DNA from: Symsagittifera roscoffensis
Taxonomy: Eukaryota; Xenacoelomorpha; Acoela; Convolutidae
Length of the DNA: 64,000 nt
Direction: 5' to 3'
Assembly: GCF_963678635.1 (NCBI RefSeq)
Contig: NC_087062.1
Coordinates: forward strand, 50,668,178 to 50,732,177
Shown here: positions 33,588 to 44,214 of the stretch, one piece after another
Position numbering within the stretch: the first letter of the stretch is position 1
Layout of the letters: every line of letters starts with the position of its first letter
Program-made: the position numbers and the translations under genes
Notes under the pieces: model-generated
Database searches by the model: none
What the model saw: only the letters and a program-made list of their open reading frames with translations
Told to the model about the DNA's origin: nothing

Positions 33588-33668
33588 CGTCAGAGATGAG
33601 TTTCGAACCCACGCCCGCAGAACATATTGATTAACACTTCACCGCCTTCACCTCGCTTCCAGCCTGTA
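33588..33668 (-). pseudogene. tRNA-Ser-like relic, anticodon GTT
   Basis: B box GGTTCGAAA. D arm TGGAAGCGAGG. Confidence 0.6.
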
Positions 33669-34258
33669 AGACCAGAGGTCAATCATTGGTAAATTGAATC
33701 GAACCAATAAAAAATTAAAGCAATTCAGCCATTGCTTGATCAAAAATGGACTTGATGTCTGTGTATATAAATTGTAATGACGAAGTTAGTTTACTAGTCT
33801 TAGAACAGGACTGGTGGAAATCTTTTTATAGACTGAATCGTTTTGCTAAAAATTCCAATTTTTCTGAGCAACCTGTTAGAGCTTTAATCTATCAACCGAT
33901 GCAAAACAAAAAATTAACGAAAACCTAACTTTATATCGCTTCCGTTGTGAAAGGATAGTTGTTTGTGGAAAAACTCGGCCCAAAAAGCAACCTCAAGTTT
34001 CAAAAATCCGTGCCTTGAATGGTTTGAATAGCAAAACGTATTACATTTGCCATCCAATTTTTTCATGTACAAACTTGAAATTTTTCGACGTTTGGTTGCT
34101 TGACTATTCTGCTTAGACGAACTTCAATGTTTTGCGTTCCGATTCTCTGTCCAATTTTTTGTGACCTGGCAAGTTTTTTGGTGAGCTATTAACAAAATTA
34201 GGTAAACATCAGTTTTTGTGCCTACCGAATTCAGTTCAGGTGTTTGTAAAAAATAACT

Positions 34259-34339
34259 CGTCAGAGATGAGTTTCGAACCCACGCCCGCAGAACATATTG
34301 ATTAACACTTCACCGCCTTCACCTCGCTTCCAGCCTGTA
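34259..34339 (-). pseudogene. tRNA-Ser-like relic, anticodon GTT
   Basis: Exact 671-bp duplicate of the copy at 33588. Confidence 0.6.
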
Positions 34340-34930
34340 AGACCAGAGGTCAATCATTGGTAAATTGAATCGAACCAATAAAAAATTAAAGCAATTCAGC
34401 CATTGCTTGATCAAAAATGGACTTGATGTCTGTGTATATAAATTGTAATGACGAAGTTAGTTTACTAGTCTTAGAACAGGACTGGTGGAAATCTTTTTAT
34501 AGACTGAATCGTTTTGCTAAAAATTCCAATTTTTCTGAGCAACCTGTTAGAGCTTTAATCTATCAACCGATGCAAAACAAAAAATTAACGAAAACCTAAC
34601 TTTATATCGCTTCCGTTGTGAAAGGATAGTTGTTTGTGGAAAAACTCGGCCCAAAAAGCAACCTCAAGTTTCAAAAATCCGTGCCTTGAATGGTTTGAAT
34701 AGCAAAACGTATTACATTTGCCATCCAATTTTTTTCATGAACAAACTTGAAATTTTTCAACGTTTGGTTGCTTGACTATTCTGCTTAGACGAACTTCAAT
34801 GTTTTGCGTGCCGATTCTTTCTCCAATTTTTTGTGACCTGACAAGTTTTTTGGTGAGTTATTAACAAAGTTAGGTAAACATCAGTTTTTGTGCCTTCCGA
34901 ATTCAGTTCACGTGTTCGTAAAAAATTACT

Positions 34931-35011
34931 CGTAAGGGATGAGTTTCGAACCCACGCACGCAGAACATATTGATTACCACTTCACCGCCTTCACCTCGCT
35001 TCCAGCCTGTA
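34931..35011 (-). pseudogene. tRNA-Ser-like relic, anticodon GGT
   Basis: Anticodon loop GTGGTAA gives GGT (Thr). B box GGTTCGAAA. Confidence 0.6.
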
Positions 35012-35605
35012 AGACGAGAGGTCAATCATTGGTAAATTGAATCGAACCAATAAAAAATTTAAGCAATTCAAGCCATTGCTCGATCAAAAATAGACTTGAT
35101 GTCTGTGTATAAAAAATGTAATGACGAAGTTAGCACACTAGTCTTAGAACAGGACTGGTAGAAATCTTTTAATAGACGAATCGTTTTGCTAAAATTTCCA
35201 CTTTTTCTAAGCAACCTGTAAGAGCTTTGAAACTATCAACCGATGCAAAATAAAAAAGTTAAGGAAAAACTAACTTTATATTGCTTCCGTTGTTAAACGA
35301 TAGTTGGTTGTGGAAAAACTTGGCCAAAAAATTAACCTCAAAATTTTAAAAAATCCGTGCCTCGAATGGTTTTAATAGCAAAACGTATTAAATTGGCTAT
35401 CCAATTTTTTCATGAACAAATTTGAAATTTTTCAATGTTTGGTTGCTTTACTATTCTGCTTAGGCGAACTTCAATGTTTGGCGTGCCGATTCTTTCTCCA
35501 ATTTTTTGTGACCTGACAAGTTTTTTGGTGAGTTATTAACAAAGTTAGGTAAACATCAGTTTTTGTGCCTTCCGAATTCAGTTCAAGTGTTCGTAAAAAA
35601 TTACT

Positions 35606-35686
35606 CGTAAGGGATGAGTTTCGAACCCACGCACGCAGAACATATTGATTACCACTTCACCGCCTTCACCTCGCGGCCAGCCTGTA
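35606..35686 (-). pseudogene. tRNA-Ser-like relic, anticodon GGT
   Basis: As the copy at 34931. Confidence 0.6.
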
Positions 35687-36279
35687 AGACGAGAGGTCAA
35701 TCATTGGTAAATTGAATCGAACCAATAACAAATTTAAGCAATTCAAGCCATTGCTCGATCAAAAATAGACTTGATGTCTGTGTATAAAAAATGTAATGAC
35801 GAAGTTAGCACACTAGTCTTAGAACAGGACTGGTAGAAATCTTTTAATAGACGAATCGTTTTGCTAAAATTTCCACTTTTTCTAAGGAACCTGTAAGAGC
35901 TTTGAAACTATCAACCGATGCGAAATAAAAAAATTAAGGAAAAACTAACTTTATATTGCTTCCGTTGTTAAACGATAGTTGGTTGTGGAAAAACTTGGCC
36001 AAAAAATTAACCTCAAGTTTTTCAAAAATCCGTGCCTCGAATGGTTTTAATAGCAAAACGTATTAAATTGGCTATCCAATTTTTTCATGAACAAATTTGA
36101 AATTTTTCAACGTTTGGTTGCTTGACTATTCTGCTTAGACGAACTTCAATGTTTGTCGTGCCGATTCTTTCTCCAATTTTTTGTGACCTGACAAGTTTTT
36201 TGGTGAGTTATTAACAAAGTTAGGTAAACATCAGTTTTTTTGCCTTCCGAATTCAGTTCACGTGTTCGAAAAAATTACT

Positions 36280-36360
36280 CGTAAGGGATGAGTTTCGAAC
36301 CCACGCACGCAGAACATATTGATTACCACTTCACCGCCTTCACCTCGCTGCCAGCCTGTA
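36280..36360 (-). pseudogene. tRNA-Ser-like relic, anticodon GGT
   Basis: As the copy at 34931; last relic before the Polinton. Confidence 0.6.
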
Positions 36361-36607
36361 AGACGAGAGGTCAATCATTGGTAAATTGAATCGAACCAAT
36401 AAAAAATTAAAGCGATTCAAGCCATTGCTCGATCAAAAATAGACTTGATGTTTGTGTATATAAAATGTAATGACGAAGTTAGCACGCTAAACTTAGAACA
36501 AGACTGGTGGAAATCTTTTTATAGACCGAATCGTTTTGCTAAAACTTCCAATTTTTCTAAGCAACCTGTTAGAGCTTTGAAACTATCAACCGATGCGAAA
36601 CAAAAAT

Positions 36608-37223
36608 TCAGGAACTGTTTTTCACATCTCTGGGAGATTTTCCACTTGATCGATTTTTGCGACAGTTCAATGTAGAAGCAAACTGCTGCACTTTGAGGGC
36701 AATTTTTTCACGGTGATTTTCAAGGTAACGATATATTATATGTTTCAAAGACTGAATTGCTCTCTCTGCAAATGCAGCCTTTGTTTCACTCATTGTTGAG
36801 TAAACTTCAAGTCTTCCTCCTTGCAAAATTTTTTAAAAGTTCCACCATACTCTGTTCCTTTATCAACCCAAATATTTCAGAAGTGTTTTTTCGAGAAATC
36901 ATTTTTCTGAAGCATTTAAAGTGTCTTTGGCATACTTTGTTTTTGTTGTTTGAACTCTGACAAATTTCGAAAAAATATCTACAGCAACTAAGAGATACTT
37001 GACTCTATTTAAAAACTTTTCTACTTTTTTTTGATAAACCACTCGCTTTACTCAAGTTTTGAAAAGAACCGTATGCAGCTCTTCCCCTATAGGACAATCT
37101 GTTTAGTCTTATCTTTTCAGATTTTGAGAGGGATCCAAGTTCCTCTTTCTTTTGCTTTGGCATTCTTGTTGATAACAAGTTTAGGAGGAAGTTGAGTTGC
37201 TTCCAGAATAGTAAAGTAAACAC
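36608..37223 (-). pseudogene. Polinton RVE-type integrase, frameshifted
   Basis: DDE-type integrase that would join element ends to host DNA. From right to left: an N-terminal stretch RAAYGSFQNLSKASGLSKK, then the core with YLLVAVDIFSKFVRVQ (first Asp), IWVDKGTEYGGTFKKFC (second Asp), and MSETKAAFAERAIQSLK (catalytic Glu). The three blocks lie in different frames, with internal stops near 36890 and 36815, so the gene is dead. The 3' end fuses into the tRNA-Ser-type repeat at ~36610, removing the C-terminal (chromodomain) region usual in Polinton integrases. Confidence 0.82.
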
Positions 37224-37527
37224 CTGGAAAATCGGTCTTTTTTCGCTTTAGTGCACACACAAAGTCTACAATAGATTTTTTTGTATCTCGATTATCTATT
37301 ATAATATTGTCTGACTGGCTGAGATCATTTCTGAGAGAATTCAAAATTAAATCAATAATGTGCTCATTGTTGCTCGTTTCCAACATCGCATTTACAGCAC
37401 TGTGAACAGATTTAAAATTTTTTGGTACAACCTCCTCTTTTTCTTGCTTTTGTTCCAGTTTTTGTTTTCTTGGAAGTGTACTATATGGTTGATAAACTGA
37501 GTACGAAATGAAAACAAACTGTTCCAT
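37117..37527 (-). CDS. Conserved Polinton protein of unknown function, 136 aa
   Basis: Complete open frame from MEQFVFISYSVYQPYST to NAKAKERGTWIPLKI. It overlaps the N-terminal part of the integrase region in another frame. The Lys/Glu-rich middle is followed by a compact end (FPGVYFTILEATQLPPKLV). From memory it resembles a small protein found next to the ATPase in other Polintons; function not known. This is the least damaged gene in the element. Confidence 0.55.
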   Translation of the reverse strand: MEQFVFISYSVYQPYSTLPRKQKLEQKQEKEEVVPKNFKSVHSAVNAMLETSNNEHIIDLILNSLRNDLSQSDNIIIDNRDTKKSIVDFVCALKRKKTDFPGVYFTILEATQLPPKLVINKNAKAKERGTWIPLKI

Positions 37528-37537
37528 ACTATGTCAA

Positions 37538-37834
37538 TCATTTAATGACAAAAGTGGTGATAATAGATATCAATTGTAACTCTTTAGTTGAACTTGAATC
37601 AATTCTTCTATTGTGTAGAGGAGTTCTTTTTTGTATTAGTTCTGAAATTTCTTTTCGATATTTTTCTACGTCTTCTTTCCGAAGGTCTGGGAGCTCTCCT
37701 CTTAATAGGTTTACTAAACACTCGCTCAGAAACTGAATGAAATCTTTAGGAATATTGAGAATGAAATGTTTTCGAAGCCTTAGGGAAAACTTTTGAAATG
37801 TTGGGAGAATAGAGACTATTGTGTACTCGTCGTC
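37538..37834 (-). pseudogene. Small basic Polinton ORF without start codon, ~98 aa
   Basis: Open frame starting right after the ATPase stop codon (TAG) and in the same frame, with no ATG near its start. It reads FLSECLVNLLRGELPDL, then a Lys/Arg/Glu-rich helix-like stretch, and ends ELQLISIITTFVIK. It resembles the small basic protein of other Polintons that has a conserved ECL.NVL.G segment and a hydrophobic tail. Either its start was lost or it would need readthrough of the TAG. Confidence 0.45.
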
Positions 37835-38527
37835 CTAAATTTTTGTCTCTATTCCAGGTGTTAAGTAAATTTTTGTTGCAACTGAGCCACTATTAGAGCA
37901 ATACATAAGTGAATCAACTGTTTTTGGGGTTAAATCAATAAGTAAATGACCATAAAGAACGGATGTTGCATCATGATACCACTCTTTCAATTCAGATCCT
38001 AGAATTAGTTGTTGACTTAATGTATTGATTTGTGAAACTTCCCTCAGCGACTTGAACAAGACTGTGTGTGTATTTTGTAACTCTACATCTCTTCCTAATT
38101 GGCTTCGATGAAACAAATTGTGTTTGATGTATATTGTATTCAGTCCATTCTCTCGTCCAGCAGTGGCAATTTTTACAAATTGTTTGGAGTTTGAAATTTC
38201 TTCACAAGAATCATCAGATATAAGCAAATACTTAGTTCCGTTTTTGTGAAGTTTTTCAATCAAGTCAAAATCTACTCCTTGGGTAAATTTAAGGTTTTTT
38301 CTTTGCACTTGACTATAAAGATGTTATGAATGTTGATAAAAATTTTAAAAAACTTCGAAAGCTGGTTGGAAAGTACCAATTTTCAACCAATCAAAAATGA
38401 GATAAAATTTTCCAGATCCACTTGGTCCAACTAGGGGAAAAATTCGTTCTTTGAGAGATAAAATTTTATTGATAGCTTTGGAGAAGGTAGAATATAACCG
38501 ACTGTACTTGATAAGATAGCTGCACAA
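37835..38527 (-). pseudogene. Polinton packaging ATPase (A32/FtsK-HerA type), two internal stops
   Basis: Genome-packaging ATPase. Walker A is FPLVGPSGSGK (in 38345-38527), Walker B LLISDDSCEE, followed by GLNTIYIKHNLFHRSQLGRD, NTLSQQL, and the strongly conserved tail YGHLLIDLTPKTVDSL with GSVATK. The two open parts (38345-38527 and 37835-38308) are in the same frame, separated only by two TAA codons inside the NFYQHS/HLY stretch. So the gene is broken by point nonsense changes, not by indels. Confidence 0.85.
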
Positions 38528-38733
38528 AACGTTGTTTCTTCACATATTGTGGATAACATAAATCGAACGAGTGCACATACTAGCATCAAAACTATAACAA
38601 AAAATTGGCACAAAAAAACTAAAAGAAATCTATTACATGTACGTCCAAACAATTTCCATGATTTTCGTTCATGATTTTCTTCATCAAAAACAGAATTTCC
38701 CAAACTTACGGGCTTGTCACATCGATCGACCAT
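38431..38733 (-). CDS. Small Polinton membrane protein, 100 aa
   Basis: Starts MVDRCDKPVSLGNSVFDE. A basic stretch KSWKLFGRTCNR is followed by a strong transmembrane segment (LLVFLCQFFVIVLMLVCALV) and a second hydrophobic part ending GYILPSPKL. This order (RTC motif, membrane helix, GYILP end) recalls the small membrane protein encoded just before the ATPase in other Polintons. Here the C-terminus runs on for ~14 residues past PSPKL and overlaps the ATPase start, probably because its original stop was lost. Confidence 0.6.
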   Translation of the reverse strand: MVDRCDKPVSLGNSVFDEENHERKSWKLFGRTCNRFLLVFLCQFFVIVLMLVCALVRFMLSTICEETTFCAAILSSTVGYILPSPKLSIKFYLSKNEFFP

Positions 38734-38811
38734 CTTAACTCAAAAAAGAAAAAATTGACAATAAAAATTAATTAAAGTTTGAAAATGGTCGTACATTTAG
38801 ATTATTATAAT

Positions 38812-39639
38812 TTATAACTTGTTAAAAAAACATCGAGTCCATGTTACGTGGGCAAATGCTTCTCTTTCTGCACAGTGAAGAGTTTCGGCATGACGACATG
38901 GGTAGTGGCTACACCTCCAATCATAATCTTCATCTTTGGATATCAAAAACTGAACTTTAAGGCAAGCCTAGTAATCCAAATTAATAATCTATGTTTCCAA
39001 AAAATCTGACAGAATTTTGCCTTTTTTATAAGCTTTTGCAAAAAATTCCGTTTCTGTGGCTTCTAGATTTTTCAATATTTTTTTTCAAGTTCAGTGTATT
39101 TTTCGTAACCACTGCTCCAGTTGATTCCATGAAGGTGCTTTGTAAACCAAGAAGATTGGTATGTTGATTTGAATTTTTTGGGAGGAAGAAAGGAATATCC
39201 TACAGTTTGTCCATCCTTATAAACTCCTAACTCTTTCACTATATTGTTTTCAATACATTTAATATCCAAAACAAACTAGATGCATTCTGTTAACTGTTTT
39301 CTCTGGAGTTTTTAGGTTAAAATGATTATCAAACAATGCAAATACTGATGAAGCGAATATTCTAACTTACAAACAGAAAAATAATACAGTCACGTGACCA
39401 AGAAAGCATAAACTGGGGACACTAGGTGCAACATAACAATACCCAGGACCTCTTATCGTAGTAGATTTCACAGATCCAGCAGAGTCATGTAGAAATGCAT
39501 GTAGTGTAAAAATTTTGGAGTTTGCAAAAAAGTAACCCATACAGGAATTTCCGAATCCAGTTAGTCCTCCAAAAGGAAATTTTTGGTCCATTTTTTTAAA
39601 ATTTGAGTCCGGGTCCAAAACAAAACAAAACAGGTACAA
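38812..39639 (-). pseudogene. Conserved Cys/His-rich Polinton protein, broken
   Basis: Reads MDQKFPFGGLTGFGNSCMGY at the start, then AFLHDSAGSVKSTTI and GPGYCYVAPSVPSLCF (39367-39639). After a gap with no open frame it continues IVKELGVYKDGQTVGYSF and WFTKHLHGINWSSG (39072-39269). A frameshift leads to EFFAKAYKKGKILSDFLET, and it ends with the Cys/His block WRCSHYPCRHAETLHCAERE up to a stop at 38812. The order and motifs match one conserved Polinton protein of unknown function. The 39270-39366 gap could be an intron or decay; a stop and a frameshift later on favour decay. Confidence 0.6.
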
Positions 39640-40161
39640 AGAAATAAATTTTTAATTTTTGTATTTCATGAGAAATTTTGCTTAACAATCTCAAAAATTC
39701 TTAGAATTTCATTCAATTTCTGTACGTTCATTTTCTACATCGCATTCGTCAATAATGATACAAGATTTTTTAAGGTCTCTACATAACCTAGTAATGAAGG
39801 AAGCATATCGAGTAGTTTATCATATTCTTCTCTTTGTACTTGTAAAGATTGACTATTTTTTTCATTGATTTCCATTTCTACGATATTCTACAAGCTCTAT
39901 TTTTTTGGTATCAGATCGGTATTCTATGTGATTGTTTCTTCTACCATTATGCAGAGTCTACTCAAAATGAGATATCTGCGAGTCTACGTCCGATTTCTGC
40001 AAGTTTGGTAATCTTTGAGATTCTATAATTGTTAGTGAAATTTTTTGGGACTTTTCTTCTAGAAAAAATATGAAAAAATCAAACTGTTCAACACCAATAC
40101 ATTCAGAAAAAGATTTTGAGGATGAATATTTAAATTACAAAACTAAAACAAATAACACAAT
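39640..40161. other. AT-rich interval, little content
   Basis: No supported gene. A 46-aa open frame on the minus strand at 39735-39875 (MEINEKNSQSLQVQREEYDK..., coiled-coil-like) is possible but too short to defend. Confidence 0.4.
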
Positions 40162-40638
40162 TTAACGTGCATTACAACTCTCAACAAACATAAAATCTCC
40201 CAAAATTTGGGACAGTTCTTTGAAATCGTTCAAAGTATAGATGATATAGGCGACTTGTTTCGTTGCTTCAATCTCTTTTGCGGTGAGCAGTCGAATTCGA
40301 ATGTAGGGAGGTTTATTAACATTGTAATTCTTCTACTGTAAGTTGCTATGTCATACACTTTGTTGCAGTTGGCAAGCTCCTGATCCATATTTGTCAGATG
40401 TGAGTTCCAACATAGGATTAAGTCCAAGGTTTTCAGCATTGTCAATAACTTTATATATAATTGCCGGGAGTGCTTCTCCTTCTTTTTTGCCAAAAAATAA
40501 ATTGCTGTCTTTTTTCGAGTTGTTCCACTTCATTTTTCTTGAATAGTTAAAAACAGTGTTCAAAATAAATTTTCTCCTCGTAGGATTTTTGGGATCAAGC
40601 AAAACTCCCAATTCTTGTTTGATTTTTTGAGAATTCAA
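40162..40638 (-). pseudogene. Unrecognised Polinton ORF, frameshifted
   Basis: A 95-codon frame (40351-40638) containing LGVLLDPKNPTRRKFILNT and AENLGLNPMLELTSDKYG is followed, after at least one frame change, by LLTAKEIEATKQVAYIIYT and ELSQILGDFMFVE up to a stop at 40162. Composition and lack of low complexity suggest a real former protein. Its position among minus-strand Polinton genes would fit a structural protein, but I recognise no family. Confidence 0.4.
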
Positions 40639-41097
40639 AATAAATGGGACTAGTATCTTTTCTTGAGTACATTTTTCAAAAGGAGAACAGACTGATCAGA
40701 TGAAGAGAAATGAGAGAAATGATTTTGAGATGAAATGAAACTGGAAGTAAACAGTATGAGTCATTCACTTTTCCGTAAAAGGATAGAACTATAAATGGAA
40801 TTTTTGAGTGAAATTTTGAATTATGGAATTTTTTCGGTGTTAGTGTTCCTATGTAAATCGACAACTCTCAGCAAAAATCATCGTTTCAGATGGCTGCAGC
40901 TATGTGTCAAGCTCTTCCCAGCTTTTATTCAGATTTTTGTCGTTGAAAAATTGCTATTTATTTCCGTTTCCAGTGCTTTTTACGAAAAACATATAGTAAC
41001 CAATAATTTTTGTATCTCTACCCACAATTCTTACTCTTCTTTGGAAAATTGTAAGTTCCACATACTTCTGATTGGTTCATCTTTCGATCAAATTTTA
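40639..41097. other. AT-rich interval
   Basis: Nothing supported. An open frame on the plus strand (40795-41244) runs across into the duplicated module and looks like chance. Confidence 0.4.
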
Positions 41098-42087
41098 CAA
41101 CGATTGGGTAATTTTTATTTCACATGCCAAATTATCGATTGTCTTTACACTCTGCACAAATACAGATTTTATTCGAATGTTTTTTCATCAACTGGCGAAG
41201 TTTTCAATCAACTTGACCAAGCTCTTCATCATAATATGAAATGAAAAGGAGCAGAAAAAATGCCAAGTGTTGCAAAGAAAAGACTGTTACGCAAAAAAAA
41301 TAAAACGTCACTATTTATGTTCTAACCAGAAATCAGCTTCCACACAAACTATTGGTTCAGCTTTTCTAGAAAGAGTTCGTAAATTACAAAACTCAAAATA
41401 TGAACAAGATTTGTAAAAATAATTGACTGTTTTTTTGATGGTTATGGATTTGTAAATAGTGATCATGTCAATTTTTCAATAAAAAACTTTTGGATAATCA
41501 ATATTTTCTTTCATATGTTCACGAAAGAACCAAAAATTTCGAAGAAGAAAAAACTCACCGTTGTCAAAAATTTTGCAAAAAAGTTTTTCAAACATGAAAG
41601 AAAGATAAAATATTTCTTTTGATTTTCAAGAAGTTGCAAAAAAAAATCATTTCTTTTTAAAAAGTTGTAAAAAGTATTCAATTTTTTTTGACAAAATGCA
41701 AAAAGTGTATCAATTTTTCTGACAAGAGGCGAGAAGTGTTTGAGTTTTGGAGCACTAAATTAAGTGCAAGTTCGGAGCCTTAAATTAAGTTCTAATTGTT
41801 TGTCAATGGTTTACTCTGAACCTCTCAACTATTCTTAAATTAAAATGAAATTGAGAAAATTAATTAATTACAGAAAACGAAGTCAATACCAAACAACATT
41901 TATTTACAGAAACTTTTAATCAAAGAGCTGTCGAGAGTTCTGGAGGTTCTCTTTAGAACGCAGAGCTGAACGAGGTTCCATTGCTGGTGATTGTTGTGGA
42001 GGAGGGTTTTGAGGCGTCATTGTTTCTGAGAAACATTCATCTTCATCTATTGTGATGGGGTTTTCGGCTGATCCTGCTTCTTCCCAC
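41098..42087. repeat. A-B-C module, first copy
   Basis: About 990 bp: part A (41098-41500), AT-rich part B with a short minisatellite stretch, and part C (about 41765-42087). The whole is repeated directly at 42088-43740. Confidence 0.8.
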
Positions 42088-42182
42088 GACGATTGGGTAA
42101 TTTTTCTTTCACATGCCAAATTATCGACTTTCTTCACACTCTGCACAAATACAAATTTTATTCGAATGTTTTTTTTCATCAA
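41916..42182 (-). pseudogene. Chimeric ORF made by the module duplication, 88 aa
   Basis: The first ~33 residues (MMKKNIRIKFVFVQSVKKVD...) come from part A' and the rest (WEEAGSAENPITIDEDE ... TMTPQNPPPQQ) from part C. The C-part is shared with the ORF at 43574-43840, which has a different N-terminus. So this frame is a junction product of the tandem duplication. Confidence 0.5.
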
Positions 42183-43740
42183 CTGGCGAAGTTTTCAATC
42201 AACTTGACCACGCTGTTCATCATAATATGAAATGAAAAGGAGCAGAAAAAAAACCAAGTGTTGCAAAGAAAAGACTGTTACGAAAAAAAATCAAAAGTCA
42301 CTAAATATGTTCTAACCAGAAATTAGCTTCCACACAAACTACTGGTTCAGCTTTTCTAGAAAGAGTTCGTAAAGTACAAAACTCAAAATTTGAACATGAT
42401 TTGTTAGAAAAAATTGACTGTTTTTTTGATGGTTATGGATTTGTAAATAGTGATCATGTCAACTTTTCAGTAAAAAACTTTTGGATAATCCATCTATTTT
42501 CTCTCATATGTTTACAAAAGTACCAAAAAATTCGAAGAAGAAAAAAATGAAAGAAAGATGAAATATTTCTTTTGATTTTCAAAAATTTGCAAAAAAATTT
42601 TGAATTTTTTTAACAAGTTGTAAAAGGTATTCAATTTTTTTTTGAGAAAATGCAAAAAGTGTATCAATTTTTTCGACAGAAGGCGAAAAGTGTTTCAAAT
42701 GTTTTTTGAAAAGACGCAAAAAATGTTTCATTTTTTTGAACAAGATGCGAAAAGTGTTTTGCTTTTTTTGATAAAATGCAACAAGTGTTTCAACTTTTTT
42801 GACAAGATGCGAAAAGTGTTTAACTTATTTTAACAAGATGCGAAAAAGTGTTTCACTTTTTTCCTGCAAATGCGAAAAAAGTTTCATTTTTTTCGACAAA
42901 ATGCGAAAAGTCTTTTGCTTTTTTCGATAAAATGCGAAAAGTGTTTCAACTTTTTTTGACAAGAAGAAAAAAGTGTTTCACTTTTTTAACAAGATGCGAA
43001 AAGTGTTTCATTTTTTTCCTACAAAATCGAAAAGTGTTTCAAATTTTTTTAAACAAGATGCAAAAAGTGTTTCACTTTTTTCCTACAAATGCGAAAAGTG
43101 TTTCACTTTTTTCGACAAAATGCGAAAAGTGTACTACTTTTTTCGATAAAATTTGAAAAAGGTTTCAACTTTTTTAGTTAAGATGCGATAAGTGTTTCAC
43201 TTTTTTTTAACAAGATGCGAAAAGTGTTTCACTTTTTTCCTACAAATGCGAAAACTGTTTCACTTTTTTCGACAAAATACGAAAATTGTTTCAATTTTTT
43301 CTTCAAAGTGCTAAAAGTGTGTGAGTTTTTTGACAAGATGCAAAAACCATTAGGTAAACTTTTTTTCGTGTACAATTTTGGTAGTGTTTTTCCGAATATG
43401 TGTGCAAAAATTATTCCAGTTTTGTAACATTTATGCGAGTTCGGAGCACTAACTTAAGTTCTAATTGTTTTTCAGTGATTTACTCTGAATCTCTCGGCTA
43501 TTCTTAAATAGAAATGATATTGCGAAAATTCATTAAATAAAGGAAACGAAGTCAAAACCAAACAACAATTATTTCAAAAAAAATTTTTAATCAAAGGGCT
43601 GTCTATAGAACGCAGAGCTGGACGAGGTTCCATTGCTGGTGGTTGTTGTGGAGGAGTGTTTTGAGGCGTCATTGTTTCTGCGAAACCCTCATCTTCATCT
43701 ATTGTGATGTGGTTTTCGGCTGATCCTGCTTCTTCCCACG
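42088..43740. repeat. A-B-C module, second copy with expanded minisatellite
   Basis: Part A' (42088-42500) matches 41098-41500, and part C' (about 43430-43740) matches about 41765-42087. Part B' has grown to ~900 bp by minisatellite expansion. Confidence 0.8.
42600..43345. repeat. Minisatellite, ~31-bp unit
   Basis: About 24 imperfect copies of a unit like TTTTTTCGACAAAATGCGAA followed by AAGTGTTTCAC. The variants CGACAAAA, AACAAGA and CCTACAAA alternate. It creates Phe/Lys-rich open frames on the plus strand (42642-43427) that are not genes. Scattered shorter copies lie at 41640-41750. Confidence 0.88.
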
Positions 43741-44089
43741 GAAAGAGGAAGTCGTCGACTGGTTGAGCTACAAATCTTGAGTCAGGAATCTCGGGGTAGT
43801 TCATTCCCACATGATCAGAAACTTCCTCCATCATTTGCATTGTTAAAAAGTTGGTTCTCTTTGATGGGAACTTGCATCATATGATGTTCGTTGAAATCCC
43901 TTCCCATCACTTCCACCATGTACCAGACTTGAATTGGGATGTCCATTCGTGCCAAAAAAATCCAGAGACTGTTTCTCGCGCTTGAATTTGTACTAAATCA
44001 GGCGAAAATTCTACAGAGTACATGAGATTGCTGTTTTGCACTGAGAAGATAATTTTGAGCAAAAAAACTGAGTTAAAGAGTAAAAACAA
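43574..44089 (-). pseudogene. Unrecognised Polinton ORF, frameshifted
   Basis: Open parts in order: YSVEFSPDLVQIQARETVSG with FFWHEWTSQFKSGTWWK (43907-44089), then in another frame GRDFNEHHMMQVPIKENQLF, then in a third frame 43574-43840 with MNYPEIPDSRFVAQPVDDF, WEEAGSAENHITIDEDEGFA and a Pro/Gln-rich tail. The last part has a duplicate at 41916-42080. ITIDEDE has the shape of a SUMO-interacting motif (hydrophobic core plus acidic run), which is only a resemblance. Family not recognised. Confidence 0.42.
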
Positions 44090-44091
44090 GA

Positions 44092-44192
44092 AAGAGCTGA
44101 GAGAGGGCTAGCTGACGGAAGATAAGTTGAAGTTAAGGTATTTAGAGCTGAGAGAGGAGGTAGTTGACAGTAGTTAAGTTGAAATTAAAATG
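44092..44192. repeat. ~53-bp direct repeat
   Basis: Two copies of an AGAGCTGAGAGAGG ... TAAGTTGAA block, at about 44092 and 44145. Confidence 0.7.
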
Positions 44193-44214
44193 ATTTTTAC
44201 TTAGTAGTTAGGGG

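Larger units (their letters stand above)
24250..36612 (-). repeat. tRNA-Ser-derived tandem array, left block (~672-bp period)
   Basis: About 18 units of 671-677 bp on the minus strand, each with an 81-nt tRNA-Ser-like relic and ~590 bp of AT-rich spacer. Units at 33361-34057 and 34032-34728 match with no visible difference over ~690 bp. The left edge abuts the last tRNA-Ala monomer near 24240; the right edge stops inside a unit at ~36612, where the Polinton begins. Short ORFs repeated in each unit are repeat by-products. Confidence 0.93.

Noticed and set aside
37538..38347. Recoding of TAA/TAG as Gln (ciliate-like code)
   Set aside because: One ATPase stop sits where Gln would fit, but stops elsewhere replace Tyr or Phe between sister polymerase copies (AGCTAACTG against AGCTATCTG, CCCTAATTA against CCCTTCTTA). 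Ordinary decay explains them.
39270..39366. Spliceosomal intron joining the two halves of the Cys/His-rich Polinton protein
   Set aside because: A GT and an AG are present but no choice I tried keeps the frame across the joint, and later parts of the same gene carry stops; treated as decay.
42642..43427. Phe/Lys-rich frames as a repeat protein
   Set aside because: They come from the ~31-bp minisatellite, whose unit is not a multiple of three; frames shift and end without conserved structure.
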